A DNA stretch of 64,000 bases from positions 1 to 64,000 of the forward strand of contig JAGQSC010000017.1 of NCBI GenBank assembly GCA_020439745.1, read 5' to 3'. Positions 6,883-16,478 of this stretch are shown here, piece by piece. This DNA comes from Acidobacteriota bacterium (GTDB lineage Bacteria > Acidobacteriota > Holophagae > Acanthopleuribacterales > Acanthopleuribacteraceae). The notes below the pieces were generated by a model that was not told where the DNA came from, ran no database searches, and saw only the letters and a program-made list of their open reading frames with translations. Both the position numbers and the translations under genes were made by a program. How positions within the stretch are numbered: the first letter of the stretch is position 1; the number at the start of each line of letters is the position of its first letter.

Positions 6883-9762
6883 TTAGGGCGCTATGTTCAC
6901 ACAGGCGACATAGGTCAAGATATCGGTGTTGGGCCAAAGCGTATTGTCCACCGGACATCCGGTATCACTGCAATCTGTTGGGGTGAAGATCTGGACATCG
7001 TCGATGTACCAGCCGTCGTCAGTCACTGAGCTGTCACAACCAAACCGCCAGCGGAAATGGACGTTGAGACCGCCAAAATCGGCAAGGTCAACAATGACCA
7101 ACTGGAAGGCGCTGTTGTCACCGGACCAGGCCTGACGGCCGGGTAGCGGATTACTAGATCCTGTCGAAAGCGTGCTGTTATAGCCGTTTTGAACAAATCG
7201 GCTGGGATCTGCGGGGACGCCTCCGCCATTGCTTGCGAGAATGTCGAACCAGGATGTTCCGCCATCGGTCGAGTATTCAAGTACCCCACCATCAAAGGTA
7301 GATTCCGTGTTGTAGCGGTTCATGAATTGCAGTAATGCGCCCGTTCCTGGCGGTAGCACAACCGCCGAGGCCGTCTGAAGGGTTTGATCTTTGACGGTGG
7401 ATATCTCGTCCACGAACATGGATGTAACCGGCGATGCAGACATGTTGGTCACTAGGAGCCAGGGGTCTGTACCGCCTGGGTCGTTGGGGCCGGGCGCCAT
7501 CGTCCAGAGGCCCGATCCACCTTCCATATCGTCTTCAAATGAAGTCATGTTCGGGCCGGTCGGTACACCGGACAGTTCCACGGTGTTGGTGTCCTCGTTA
7601 CCGCTGGCGCAGGGGCCGCTGCCTGTACCGGACATGTCCTCAGCGCGAACCACATAATAATAGGTCATGCCGTTGTTGACGCTTGTGTCCATGAAACTTG
7701 TGGTGTTCACACATGACATCAGCAGATTGCCCGGCCCAGGAATGAACCCAGGAGTTTGTGATCGATAGATGTTGTAAACCACACCGCCGCTGGCACATGA
7801 ATCGGATGCTGCGGCCCAGTTGATTTCCAAGGTGCAGCTGGGGTTTTGTGGGTCAACCACTTGGGCGACTCCGGCAAAATCCGGTGGCAGGAAACAGGTA
7901 CCTGTGGCCGTGGCATCGGCGCAACTGGAAGGTCCGGACTCACAGTCCAAGAGTCCGTCGTAGGTAGTGACGACATAAGAGTAGGTCCCGTTACCCGAGA
8001 CTGACGTGTCGGAAAAGGTGGTACCCACCACGCCGTTGGCCACCAGTTGGTAGCCGGAACCGGGGCAACCGCCAAGCGCTCTGTACACGCTGTAGCTGCT
8101 GGCGCCTGCCGCGGCGGACCAGCTTAGGTCGATCTGATTGGCCCCATTAGGCATGGCCGTCAGGCTTGTCGGTACGGCGGCTTCGCAACCGCAGGTATCA
8201 AACATGAAGGATGTGATGCGGGTCTGCCATTGTGTGGCTGGGTTGTACATACCGGTGAACCAGAAGGTACAACCATCTGCTGGGTCAATGCTCATGTTGG
8301 CGTAATCACCGTAGCGGTTAGAGCCATTGGGCGCTGATCCCTCAACCATGCTGTGCTCGCCTTGAGGCATGGTGCCCATGGGATCACCTGCCAAGCGGCC
8401 CACGTAACGCAGACTGGGGTGCATGGCGCTGCTGGAAACGTTGTATCCCAGCGCGATATTACCACTCTCGTCCATAGCGATACCACCCATCCAACGAGAG
8501 TGGTTGTCTGTATTGGGTGCATAAGTTCCTTCTTGGAAGAGGGACCATGCGCCGCCGGTACTGCGCAATTCAAACCAACGCACGCCCCCTCGGTCGTTTC
8601 CATCCACGTCGGTGACAAAGTTGCCGATCAAGGCCTGGTGCGTACCCATGTTGCGGTAGGCTAAGCGGAACATAATCACCTCGCGCAGGGGATCTAGGGT
8701 TGTTCCAGACCCCATTTGCTGGAAACAGTTGAAGGAAGTCAGTCCACAAAGACTGGAGTCGAAATCAGTGACTTCAATATTCATGGGTCCGGTCAGTGTG
8801 GTGTTGGCTGGCGTCACCCAATCTACATCGTATTCCCAGAGTTCCAACAGGTCGCCGCCCGGCGCGGTGCCACCGTGAACCTCAGTATCGCGGTGTCGCA
8901 TGATCAATGCTGGCGCATTGGCTGGCGGAGCGTCGCCATCCAAATCAGCTGGGGTAACAGCTTGAAAGCCGAATCCCGACAAGTCGGGAACGGTCATTCG
9001 CTGTGATGTGGCTGCAGCACCAACCAGCATGGAAGCGCGATCCAAGGCATAGATGGGGCTGGGCCCACTTTCATTCGTGGTCAAAATGTAGGAGTTATTC
9101 CAAACACCCAATTTCGGGTAGTCAGGGAAGTTGGGGGTGTTGAATCCATAAAGATGCCAGCCACCGGCAATTGGGTCATTGGTCATGGAGATCAAGACGC
9201 AAATTGAATTGCCATCGCCGAACTCGGCCAACAGCCAGCGATCAGCTTGTTCGTCATAAAGTACGATTGGGTCTCCGCTTCCACTGCATGGCGCAAATGT
9301 GTTCATGGTGAAGGGTCCAGCCGCAACCGTTCCATCCGCTTTGTTATAGATGGTATACCGTGTGCCACTGCCGTTGATCGCCTGTACGTAGTAAGTCAAC
9401 CCAACATCGCCGGTCGTGTCGGGCGGGTTTGCTCCCGTGAAACCTTGCGCGTTGAAATTCAAGATGGGTGTGGCAAAACCCGTCCCACCTCTAACAGTCA
9501 CTTGGTCCTGGAGGTCTAGCAGTGGATCGCGCGTGTCCTTGGGTTCCGTGTATTCAATGGGTTTGCCTTCCTTGCGGCGGGGGATCTCTTTGATGGGATC
9601 GCCCGGTTGCCAATCGGGCAGTACCGGAAGATCCGCCAAATTCACGTCAATCACATAGGGATAGACGGGCTCGCTGACTTCGGCACCCGTGTAGACGACG
9701 GGTTGATCTTGGGCCATTGCTGGAAGAAGGCAGGCTACGCCCACCCATGCTGAAAACTTCAT
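6883..9762 (-). CDS. Large secreted protein with FN3 and MAM-like domains
   Basis: The 959-residue product has a short signal peptide (cleavage near residue 17, PAMA-QDQ). After a linker, residues about 95-515 form a propeller-like region opening with PDTTGDVGLTYYVQAIN, typical of large secreted proteins with an uncharacterised N-terminal module. Two fibronectin type III repeats follow (about 530-620 and 625-735), then a jelly-roll/MAM-like domain (about 745-940) of the kind found at the end of M6 or immune-inhibitor proteases. No protease motif is visible. It lacks a recognisable sorting tail. GGGAG precedes the ATG. It is monocistronic between a 289-base leader and the shared terminator. 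Confidence 0.8.
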   Translation of the reverse strand: MKFSAWVGVACLLPAMAQDQPVVYTGAEVSEPVYPYVIDVNLADLPVLPDWQPGDPIKEIPRRKEGKPIEYTEPKDTRDPLLDLQDQVTVRGGTGFATPILNFNAQGFTGANPPDTTGDVGLTYYVQAINGSGTRYTIYNKADGTVAAGPFTMNTFAPCSGSGDPIVLYDEQADRWLLAEFGDGNSICVLISMTNDPIAGGWHLYGFNTPNFPDYPKLGVWNNSYILTTNESGPSPIYALDRASMLVGAAATSQRMTVPDLSGFGFQAVTPADLDGDAPPANAPALIMRHRDTEVHGGTAPGGDLLELWEYDVDWVTPANTTLTGPMNIEVTDFDSSLCGLTSFNCFQQMGSGTTLDPLREVIMFRLAYRNMGTHQALIGNFVTDVDGNDRGGVRWFELRSTGGAWSLFQEGTYAPNTDNHSRWMGGIAMDESGNIALGYNVSSSAMHPSLRYVGRLAGDPMGTMPQGEHSMVEGSAPNGSNRYGDYANMSIDPADGCTFWFTGMYNPATQWQTRITSFMFDTCGCEAAVPTSLTAMPNGANQIDLSWSAAAGASSYSVYRALGGCPGSGYQLVANGVVGTTFSDTSVSGNGTYSYVVTTYDGLLDCESGPSSCADATATGTCFLPPDFAGVAQVVDPQNPSCTLEINWAAASDSCASGGVVYNIYRSQTPGFIPGPGNLLMSCVNTTSFMDTSVNNGMTYYYVVRAEDMSGTGSGPCASGNEDTNTVELSGVPTGPNMTSFEDDMEGGSGLWTMAPGPNDPGGTDPWLLVTNMSASPVTSMFVDEISTVKDQTLQTASAVVLPPGTGALLQFMNRYNTESTFDGGVLEYSTDGGTSWFDILASNGGGVPADPSRFVQNGYNSTLSTGSSNPLPGRQAWSGDNSAFQLVIVDLADFGGLNVHFRWRFGCDSSVTDDGWYIDDVQIFTPTDCSDTGCPVDNTLWPNTDILTYVACVNIAP

Positions 9763-10051
9763 AGAGACTCCCCTTAATCGTTCAAATGGTTAAACACTGG
9801 ATCTTATCGTTCTCGTGGACCGCCTGCAAGGCCAAATTTCGATGGGTTCCCACTTACAGATTTCTAACATTTTGCTGTGGAAAACATGTGGAAATCGTGA
9901 CAAAAGTCAAACCTACCCACTGCTGGAGCAGATTGCACCATTTTCGTTGCATCGAATCACTGTATTGAACAAGTCGTTTAAAACAAGATCATTACATGAT
10001 CGAAAATTCATGCGCAATGCTATGCCTTGGTGCCATTCGCCTGTATTTACA

Positions 10052-12460
10052 CTAGTTGGGCCTGCGCCTGTTAGTTTTTCGTGTGGGAACAGCGGTTAAG
10101 GGGTTTTCCGGCCATGGATGCTTTGGGTATCGCTGTTTTAGTTCTTTGCGAACCTCGAAGTAGGTGTGGTTCCAAAAACTGACCAAATCGGAGGTTACTT
10201 GCACGGGACGGCCGTTGGGCGCCAATAAGTGGAGCAAAAGGGGGAGTCGTCCTTCAGCGATGCAAGGTGTCGATTGGCAACCGAACATCTCCTGTAGTTT
10301 GACCGCAAGCACAGGTGTACCATGGTTTTCTGCTGAGGCGGCATAATCGATGGGAATGGCATGGCCCGAGGGGACTACGATGGCCTGCGGTAACTGTTGA
10401 TTGAGCCAATCTCTCTGAGCCCAGTCCAACTGAGCGCCGAGTGCTTCCGACCAGTCGAATGAATTCAATGTGCCAAGATCTCTGATGCCCGAAACCCGAT
10501 TGACCATGATAGTTTGAAGTAATCTCGAGTTGAGATTAGGCCAATTGAGGTCGGGTCTTAGGTTCCCCGCCAGATCGATACGCGCCATTAATTGTCTGGC
10601 GTGTTCATTGGGATCAAAGATTCGCTCCCAATGGGCGGAAATCTGTTCGTGAAGGCAGGCGTCAATCGTCGCATTGTCAATTTCGATGCCATCAACGCGT
10701 TTGAGGCAGTACCCCATCCACAACAGCTCTCTAACACCCGAAATACGTAGGTTCTGTGCGTCAAATGCCGCACTTTCCCGCCGTGTGAATGCGCCAACGC
10801 GTTGGCATTCTTCCAGCGTTACCGGTTCCCAAGCGCGTGCGGAATACCTTTTTTGATGTTGCTTGAGATCCACAGCAATAGCGTATTCAGAGTCCACAGT
10901 TTGACCCGATGTTTCCACTTGGTAGCCCAAGACACAGGTGGCGATGTGATTTTGGATCCGACAAAGGCGATCCGGGAACGCTGTCAACAGCAGTTCACCC
11001 AGCGAAATATTCTCGTTTTGAGTTTTCTCGATGTTGATGGCCTTCCGAATTTGTTGAAAGGCGCGGACCTGATTGGATGGGGCTGTACCGTTGAGAATTC
11101 TGTCAATTGCTTCCCGAAGCGTGAATTGCTGGTCGTATGATTCGGAGATGATTGCTGCACATGCGGCGGCTAATTCTGCATGCCCGGCCGAAGCACCGGC
11201 ATGGGTCATGGCACCCAATCGAGGATGCAGTGGAAAACTAGCGATCTTACGACCCAAGGGGGTGAGCCTGCCAGAGTCGTCGAGGGCATCAAGAGCATGG
11301 AGTAGTTTTATCCCGGCATCTAAATGACGTGGGTCCGGCCGCTCGAAGAAGGGGAACGAGGCCAAGTCAGATCCGTGAAAGGAGACCAGTGTCAAGATCA
11401 TGGGCGTGAGATCGAGACGTTTGATTTCAGGTAGATCATGGGGCTTCAAAGTCGCCTGTCGGTTTTCAGACCAGAGTCGAATGGCCAAACCAGGTTTCGT
11501 TCTAGCTGCACGACCCGCGCGTTGATCGGCACTGGCCAGACTGATTCGCTGCCTTTTCAGTGCGTCATGGCCACGCGTTTGATCAAAGAACGCTATTTTG
11601 GCAAATCCACAATCGATGACCGTGTCAATACCTGGTATTGTCAGCGAGGTTTCGGCGATATTGGTGGCCAAAACCAACCTGGGGGTGGTGGCAGGAGCCA
11701 GAGCCCGATCCTGTTCGCGGTTTGCTTGTGCACCATATAGAGTATGCACCTCCCATGGTATGTCCAGTGTCCGGAGCTTTTGGGCGCAACGCCTGATTTC
11801 AGAGATACCTGATAAGAACACAAGCACGCCGCGGCGGTCACGAGGTAGCTGCAGGACCTCGCGCGCGACCAGATCCTCAATGGCGTCGCGAGCATGAGTG
11901 GACCGATACTCGATCGCCAATGGATAGGGTGCATGGGTACATTGAATCGCAGAACAGCCTAGGAAGGACGTTAAGGATTGTTGATCAAGGGTTGCAGACA
12001 TCACTAATAACTTGAATTCGGGGCGCATGTTCAAGAGTTCTTTGGCGGCTGCCAACGCGATATCGCTATCCAGAGACCGTTCATGGAATTCATCAAGCAT
12101 CAGTAGATCGATGCCCTCGAGGAAAGGGTCATGGGCGAGCCTTCGAATGAGAATGCCTTCGGTCATCACCATGATTCTCGTGGCCGTGCTGCTCTTCCGT
12201 TCGAATCGGACCTGCATGCCTATGGTTTTGCCTACGGTTTCGCCAAGCTGTTGCGCCATGAATTGAGCCGTGGCTCGAGCCGCGATCCGACGTGGTTGCA
12301 GCATGGCGATGGCGCCATCACCCACCCCAGCGTGTTGGAGAAGGTACGGCGGAATACGGGTGGTCTTTCCGGAACCTGGGGGCGCGGTCACCACCAACAC
12401 ACGATCCTGCATCAGTCGCTGGGCAATCTCTGCCAGCCAAGGGTCTATGGGCATCTTCAT
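10052..12460 (-). CDS. ATP-dependent RNA helicase HrpB
   Basis: This 802-residue DEAH/RHA helicase is close to the roughly 810-820 residues of HrpB. Motif I is APPGSGKTTRIP (about 25-36), motif II is DEFHER, motif III is SATLD, and the C-terminal HrpB-specific domain follows a winged-helix/ratchet region. HrpB is a cytoplasmic helicase without a clear role in most bacteria. Its ATG overlaps the stop of the ketosynthase gene by four bases, so it is the promoter-distal gene of the biotin/acyl operon, an unusual place for a helicase. No terminator is obvious behind it. Confidence 0.95.
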   Translation of the reverse strand: MKMPIDPWLAEIAQRLMQDRVLVVTAPPGSGKTTRIPPYLLQHAGVGDGAIAMLQPRRIAARATAQFMAQQLGETVGKTIGMQVRFERKSSTATRIMVMTEGILIRRLAHDPFLEGIDLLMLDEFHERSLDSDIALAAAKELLNMRPEFKLLVMSATLDQQSLTSFLGCSAIQCTHAPYPLAIEYRSTHARDAIEDLVAREVLQLPRDRRGVLVFLSGISEIRRCAQKLRTLDIPWEVHTLYGAQANREQDRALAPATTPRLVLATNIAETSLTIPGIDTVIDCGFAKIAFFDQTRGHDALKRQRISLASADQRAGRAARTKPGLAIRLWSENRQATLKPHDLPEIKRLDLTPMILTLVSFHGSDLASFPFFERPDPRHLDAGIKLLHALDALDDSGRLTPLGRKIASFPLHPRLGAMTHAGASAGHAELAAACAAIISESYDQQFTLREAIDRILNGTAPSNQVRAFQQIRKAINIEKTQNENISLGELLLTAFPDRLCRIQNHIATCVLGYQVETSGQTVDSEYAIAVDLKQHQKRYSARAWEPVTLEECQRVGAFTRRESAAFDAQNLRISGVRELLWMGYCLKRVDGIEIDNATIDACLHEQISAHWERIFDPNEHARQLMARIDLAGNLRPDLNWPNLNSRLLQTIMVNRVSGIRDLGTLNSFDWSEALGAQLDWAQRDWLNQQLPQAIVVPSGHAIPIDYAASAENHGTPVLAVKLQEMFGCQSTPCIAEGRLPLLLHLLAPNGRPVQVTSDLVSFWNHTYFEVRKELKQRYPKHPWPENPLTAVPTRKTNRRRPN

Positions 12461-13578
12461 GGGGTTACGAGGAGGGAAATGGCGTTTCCGCCGAATCCTG
12501 TGGCGTTCACCAAAACCTTCTTAATAGGACCCTTCCTTTGCGGCAGATCAAATCCGAAATGCTGGTAGGGCGATACACCATCTTGGCAAGCGATCAGCGC
12601 CAATTCCAGACTGAGACCTCCTGACGCTGCCAGACAGTGACCGGTTCGCCATTTACTGCTGAGTAATTGGGGCAAAGGGGAACCAAAAATCGATTGGATC
12701 GCCGAAAGTTCGGCCGTATCGCCGAGCACGGTTCCCGGTGCATGCAACACGACGGCGTCGATGTCGAGAGGCTCGCATTCGGCCGAGGCGATGGCCCGGC
12801 TCATAGCGCGCTCAAGTGCCGTGCCTTCGGGGGAAATGGAGATGGGATGGTCAATCGGTTCCATAGCCACACCGATACCGCGAATCGTCCCAACCCGTGA
12901 AGGCGAATCGATCAGGTCTAGTTTCGTGAGGCAGGCCGCTTCGCCCAAAACCATGCTGTTGCGCTGACGATTCCCGGGCCAGCACGGAAACTCACTACTA
13001 TCCTCGGCTTGACTGGTGATGCGCATGGCAGACATCTGCGCATGGGTAAAGTCCGTAAGCGGTGCCTCAGAAGCACCCGCAATCACTGATTCTGACATTC
13101 CGGATTGCAGCAGGGCGATGGCGTGAATAAGGCTGTGATGAAAGCTACTGCAGGTCATGGAGTGGCAGGAGGCAAGCCCGTCCAGAGCCAGATCCTGTGC
13201 CACCCACGACGAGATGTTGCCGAGTGTGGTCACAGGTGATGTTCGGCCATGAAGGCGGCTACCCCCCAGCAAACGCATATGTGCTTGTTCCCAGGCACCG
13301 GTGGCACCTCTGGAAGAGCCGATCAAGACAGCCGTATTCGTTTCTTGCCGATCCAGCATTCTGGCGGCAGCGATGGCCATCACCACAGTTCGATCCAAGT
13401 ACTTGAAGCGCGGTTCCCTTTGCACCCTTTCCAGCATTGAGATGGCGGGACCGGAGAGTTCAGCCCGCCAAGGATTGGGTTTGAACTGTGGCATGCCTGA
13501 ATAGGCGCTTTGGGCATCTCGTAGGCCACAACCCAGATGGGAGAAGGAACTCCATCCGCTGATTCGGATTGGCTTCAT
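12457..13578 (-). CDS. Beta-ketoacyl-ACP synthase (KAS I/II-like)
   Basis: This 373-residue condensing enzyme of the thiolase fold would extend an acyl chain by decarboxylative condensation with malonyl-ACP. The Cys-His-His triad is complete: C143 in MTCSSF, H279 in HAPGT, and H314 in KWRTGH with the conserved K309. The protein is shorter than FabF (about 410) and diverged in its N-terminal half. The gene is coupled to bioA by an ATGA overlap. I recall single ketosynthase genes next to bioA/bioF in biotin clusters of Bacteroidetes, so a part in making the pimeloyl chain is plausible but unproven. Confidence 0.85.
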   Translation of the reverse strand: MKPIRISGWSSFSHLGCGLRDAQSAYSGMPQFKPNPWRAELSGPAISMLERVQREPRFKYLDRTVVMAIAAARMLDRQETNTAVLIGSSRGATGAWEQAHMRLLGGSRLHGRTSPVTTLGNISSWVAQDLALDGLASCHSMTCSSFHHSLIHAIALLQSGMSESVIAGASEAPLTDFTHAQMSAMRITSQAEDSSEFPCWPGNRQRNSMVLGEAACLTKLDLIDSPSRVGTIRGIGVAMEPIDHPISISPEGTALERAMSRAIASAECEPLDIDAVVLHAPGTVLGDTAELSAIQSIFGSPLPQLLSSKWRTGHCLAASGGLSLELALIACQDGVSPYQHFGFDLPQRKGPIKKVLVNATGFGGNAISLLVTP

Positions 13579-14822
13579 CTGGTGGTGCCCAAAGTCGAAA
13601 GCGCGGCCTCCATGGTCTCGTGGATCTGTTGGAGCTGCTCGCTTGTAATGCAGTAAGGGGGGATGGTGTAAAGCACGTTGCCCAAGGGTCTAAGCAACAC
13701 GCCTCGATTAAGGCAGAACGTGTAGAGATCATGTCGCAGCGTTGAGAGATAACCGCTGTCCGCTCGTATCTCGAGGGCCAAGATCGTGCCCAGGCGCCGC
13801 AAATCGGCCAGGTGTGGATGCGCTTTGATACGGTCCGCGAATGCGGCATGTTGTTGGGAAATCCATGTGATCTGGTGCTGGCATTCGTTGGAAAGCAGGA
13901 TCCGCAGGCTTTCAAGCGCTGCAGCACATCCAATCGGGTTACCGGTATAGGAATGACCGTGAAAAAAGGTCTTCTTGGGGTCATCGCTGAGAAACGATTC
14001 GAATAGGGAAGAGTCGCAACTGGTGGCACCCATAGGCAAGAACCCACCTGTCAATCCCTTGGAAAAACACATGATTCGTGGCTTGCAACTGAGTTGGTCG
14101 GAGGCGAACAACGTACCCGTACGCCCAAATCCGGTCATGACCTCGTCGGCGATGGTGATCACCTGATATTGATGGCAGAGGTCCATCATTCGTGACAGGG
14201 TTTGGGCACAGTGCACCACCATACCTGCCGTGCCTTGAATCAGTGGCTCGAAGATAAACGCGCTATAGCTTCCCTGCTTGAGGTGTTTGTTCAGGCAATC
14301 CAGGGCTTCCGCCTCGCGACCAGGTGTGGGCGCAGGTATGCGCTGGACATCGAAGAGATACGAGGAGAACGGTGCTGTGAATAGCGACGCACCACTCACT
14401 GACATGGCACCAAAGGTGTCACCATGATAGGCATGCTCGAAGGCTAGTATGCCTTGGCGGCCGGGACCTTGCGACTGGATCGCCATTTTCAACGCCACTT
14501 CAACTGCAGTTGAACCGTTATCCGAGAAAAACACATGGTTTTGCCCTTCTGGAAGTTGGGCGATAAGTTTCGCGGTTAACCGCTCGGCGGGAGCATGAGT
14601 GAACCCGGCGAAAATAACGTGTTCAAGTTGTGAAGCTTGTTCAGCGATGGCGGCCGCAATGCGGGGGTGTGCATGTCCGTGAAGGTTCACCCACCAAGAT
14701 GAAATGCCATCGATGATCGCATGGCCTTCCTTGCTGTATAGCAGTGCACCTTCTGCGCGATCGATCCATGCGGGTGGCTCTGCGGTCTTCATTTGTGTGT
14801 ATGGTCGCCAAATCTGTTGCAT
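13575..14822 (-). CDS. bioA: Adenosylmethionine-8-amino-7-oxononanoate aminotransferase
   Basis: This 415-residue PLP enzyme transfers the amino group of S-adenosylmethionine to KAPA, giving DAPA, the third-last step of biotin synthesis. The N-terminal IWRPYTQM matches the WxPYT signature of BioA, DEVMTGFGRTG contains the PLP-contacting aspartate, and FSKGLTGGFLP contains the Schiff-base lysine. Length is normal. The gene starts 23 bases after the LpxL-like gene and overlaps the ketosynthase gene by four bases. It is separated from bioB-bioF-bioD by five lipid-type genes, but on the same strand and apparently in the same transcript. Confidence 0.96.
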   Translation of the reverse strand: MQQIWRPYTQMKTAEPPAWIDRAEGALLYSKEGHAIIDGISSWWVNLHGHAHPRIAAAIAEQASQLEHVIFAGFTHAPAERLTAKLIAQLPEGQNHVFFSDNGSTAVEVALKMAIQSQGPGRQGILAFEHAYHGDTFGAMSVSGASLFTAPFSSYLFDVQRIPAPTPGREAEALDCLNKHLKQGSYSAFIFEPLIQGTAGMVVHCAQTLSRMMDLCHQYQVITIADEVMTGFGRTGTLFASDQLSCKPRIMCFSKGLTGGFLPMGATSCDSSLFESFLSDDPKKTFFHGHSYTGNPIGCAAALESLRILLSNECQHQITWISQQHAAFADRIKAHPHLADLRRLGTILALEIRADSGYLSTLRHDLYTFCLNRGVLLRPLGNVLYTIPPYCITSEQLQQIHETMEAALSTLGTTR

Positions 14823-14845
14823 GAGTTCGGGAATATATCATAGCC

Positions 14846-15805
14846 TCAGGCTCGATCGTAGATGCCGCTGGGTCCGGTTTCACCGGTCTTGAATCGCTTG
14901 TGCACCCAGAACCAGGGGTGAGGCACGTCCCTGATTTGCGCTTCAAGCCGCTCGTTGAGTAGGCGCGAGATTCGATCGATCTCTTCAAGCTTGTCTGCGT
15001 TCGGGTTGGCCTCAATTAGTTCTGGGTGGTAACGCAACTCATACGTGCCATCGCCATTAGGCACCGAATAGCCGGTTATGATAGGTGCACCGGTTTTGTA
15101 AGCGATGGCTGCTGGTGTGGGTGTGGTTGCTGCCATGTGCCCAAAAAACGGAATCATGATTCGATTCCTATCGTGTACGTTTTGGTCGTTGACGATCCCA
15201 ACAACCCGGTTTTCGGCCAATGCCGCAAGTATCTTTCGCACCGACTTGTGTTTGTAGATGATGCGATTCCCGGTTGCCCCTCGAATGCGCTCTAAATGCA
15301 CGTGAACCAAGGGGTTATCAATGGGGCGGGCCATCACCGACATGGGTACTTTCTGAAGGCCTAAGACCGCATTCATGATTTCCCAATTACCGTAGTGGGC
15401 CGTGCACAGGATGGCACCGTGACCCTTGGCCAGTGCTTGTTCAAAAACGCCCTGATTGTGAGACTTTGCGGTACGTTCAAAGTTGTTGGAATTGAGCCGA
15501 TACAAGGTGAGGGTTTCCAGTAGTGCGTGGGCAAAATGGCGATAGGTGCGTTGAATGATCTGCGTCTTCTGACGTGGCGTGAGTTGTTCTCCGAAAACAA
15601 GATCCAGGTTAATGCGCGCAATGCGTCGGTGTTTGCGCGAAAGGGCATAGGCGAACCATCCCAGGGATGAGCCCATGGCGCGGACCCATGAATGGGGCAA
15701 CATGCGTACCAAGCCCTCAAAGAGCAAGATCGCACCTAGCTGAATCCGATGAACAAGTGTCACCCTTTCATCCGGGCCGGGTGGGCGCACGGCTGGCTTA
15801 GCCAT
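14846..15805 (-). CDS. LpxL/HtrB-family acyltransferase
   Basis: This 319-residue inner-membrane protein belongs to the lauroyl/myristoyl acyltransferase family that moves acyl chains from acyl-ACP to lipid A or related glycolipids. The catalytic HX4E motif is H137-YGNW-E142, NDQNV and the terminal HPWFWVHKRFK motif follow, and a hydrophobic N-terminal segment lies near residues 20-38. ATG 15805 overlaps the stop of the DUF374 gene by eight bases. An acp gene and an acyl-activating ligase in the same operon suggest a dedicated acyl donor. The acceptor may be lipid A or an amino lipid; the sequence does not decide. Confidence 0.88.
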   Translation of the reverse strand: MAKPAVRPPGPDERVTLVHRIQLGAILLFEGLVRMLPHSWVRAMGSSLGWFAYALSRKHRRIARINLDLVFGEQLTPRQKTQIIQRTYRHFAHALLETLTLYRLNSNNFERTAKSHNQGVFEQALAKGHGAILCTAHYGNWEIMNAVLGLQKVPMSVMARPIDNPLVHVHLERIRGATGNRIIYKHKSVRKILAALAENRVVGIVNDQNVHDRNRIMIPFFGHMAATTPTPAAIAYKTGAPIITGYSVPNGDGTYELRYHPELIEANPNADKLEEIDRISRLLNERLEAQIRDVPHPWFWVHKRFKTGETGPSGIYDRA

Positions 15806-16478
15806 CGAACGACCCCGCCACATGATTGATCTCAAGCATGGATTCACGAAGACGGTCGGAATATTCATTGAGCATGTGTGAAGGTGTGTCGCGTGGCACA
15901 ACAATCGGCGGACCGTATGCGAACTGAAGTCGCCCAAATGGCAGCGGCACGATGAGCTGGTCCCATGATTTGAGGCGTTTGTGTCGTTTGGCATGGTAGG
16001 TCATGGGCACAATCACCGCTCCCGTCAGCTTCGCAGCTGCTACCACACCACCTTGCACGGAATACTTGGGACCGCGGGGACCGTCGGGTGTAAAGGCCAC
16101 GTGCGATCCTTCTTGCAAGTGCTTGGTCATCTGTTTCAGGGCCACCATACCCCCGCGACTACTGGAGCCTCGAATGGAATTAAGCCCAAAACTACGCATG
16201 GCAGAGGCAGCCAGACCTCCGTCTTTAGATGCACTGATTAAGGGCACGAGTTTCTTGGCGTGTGGACCGGCTACCGATTGAAAGGTATAAATGGCCATGA
16301 CGTTGCGATTGTGCCATGACGACACAATCACTGGCTTGCCCCCTTCCAGGGCTTCGCGCATGTATTCAGGGTGAATCCATGTCTTTCGGCTGGTCAGGTA
16401 AACCAATCGCATATACCAGGCTAGGATCTTGCCTGCAAGGATCAGACTCCACGTGTCGCGAACCTGGACCTTAGTCAT
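15798..16478 (-). CDS. DUF374 lysophospholipid acyltransferase family protein
   Basis: The 226-residue protein is a DUF374 member of the PlsC/LPLAT superfamily. It shows SWHNRN in place of the usual HX4D start (SWHNR form common in DUF374), the FTPDGPRGPKY motif near residue 113, and VIVPMTYHA. These proteins are predicted membrane-bound acyltransferases of lipid A or phospholipid. It overlaps the AMP-ligase gene upstream and the LpxL-like gene downstream by eight bases each, so two acyltransferases are made in tandem. Confidence 0.88.
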   Translation of the reverse strand: MTKVQVRDTWSLILAGKILAWYMRLVYLTSRKTWIHPEYMREALEGGKPVIVSSWHNRNVMAIYTFQSVAGPHAKKLVPLISASKDGGLAASAMRSFGLNSIRGSSSRGGMVALKQMTKHLQEGSHVAFTPDGPRGPKYSVQGGVVAAAKLTGAVIVPMTYHAKRHKRLKSWDQLIVPLPFGRLQFAYGPPIVVPRDTPSHMLNEYSDRLRESMLEINHVAGSFDG

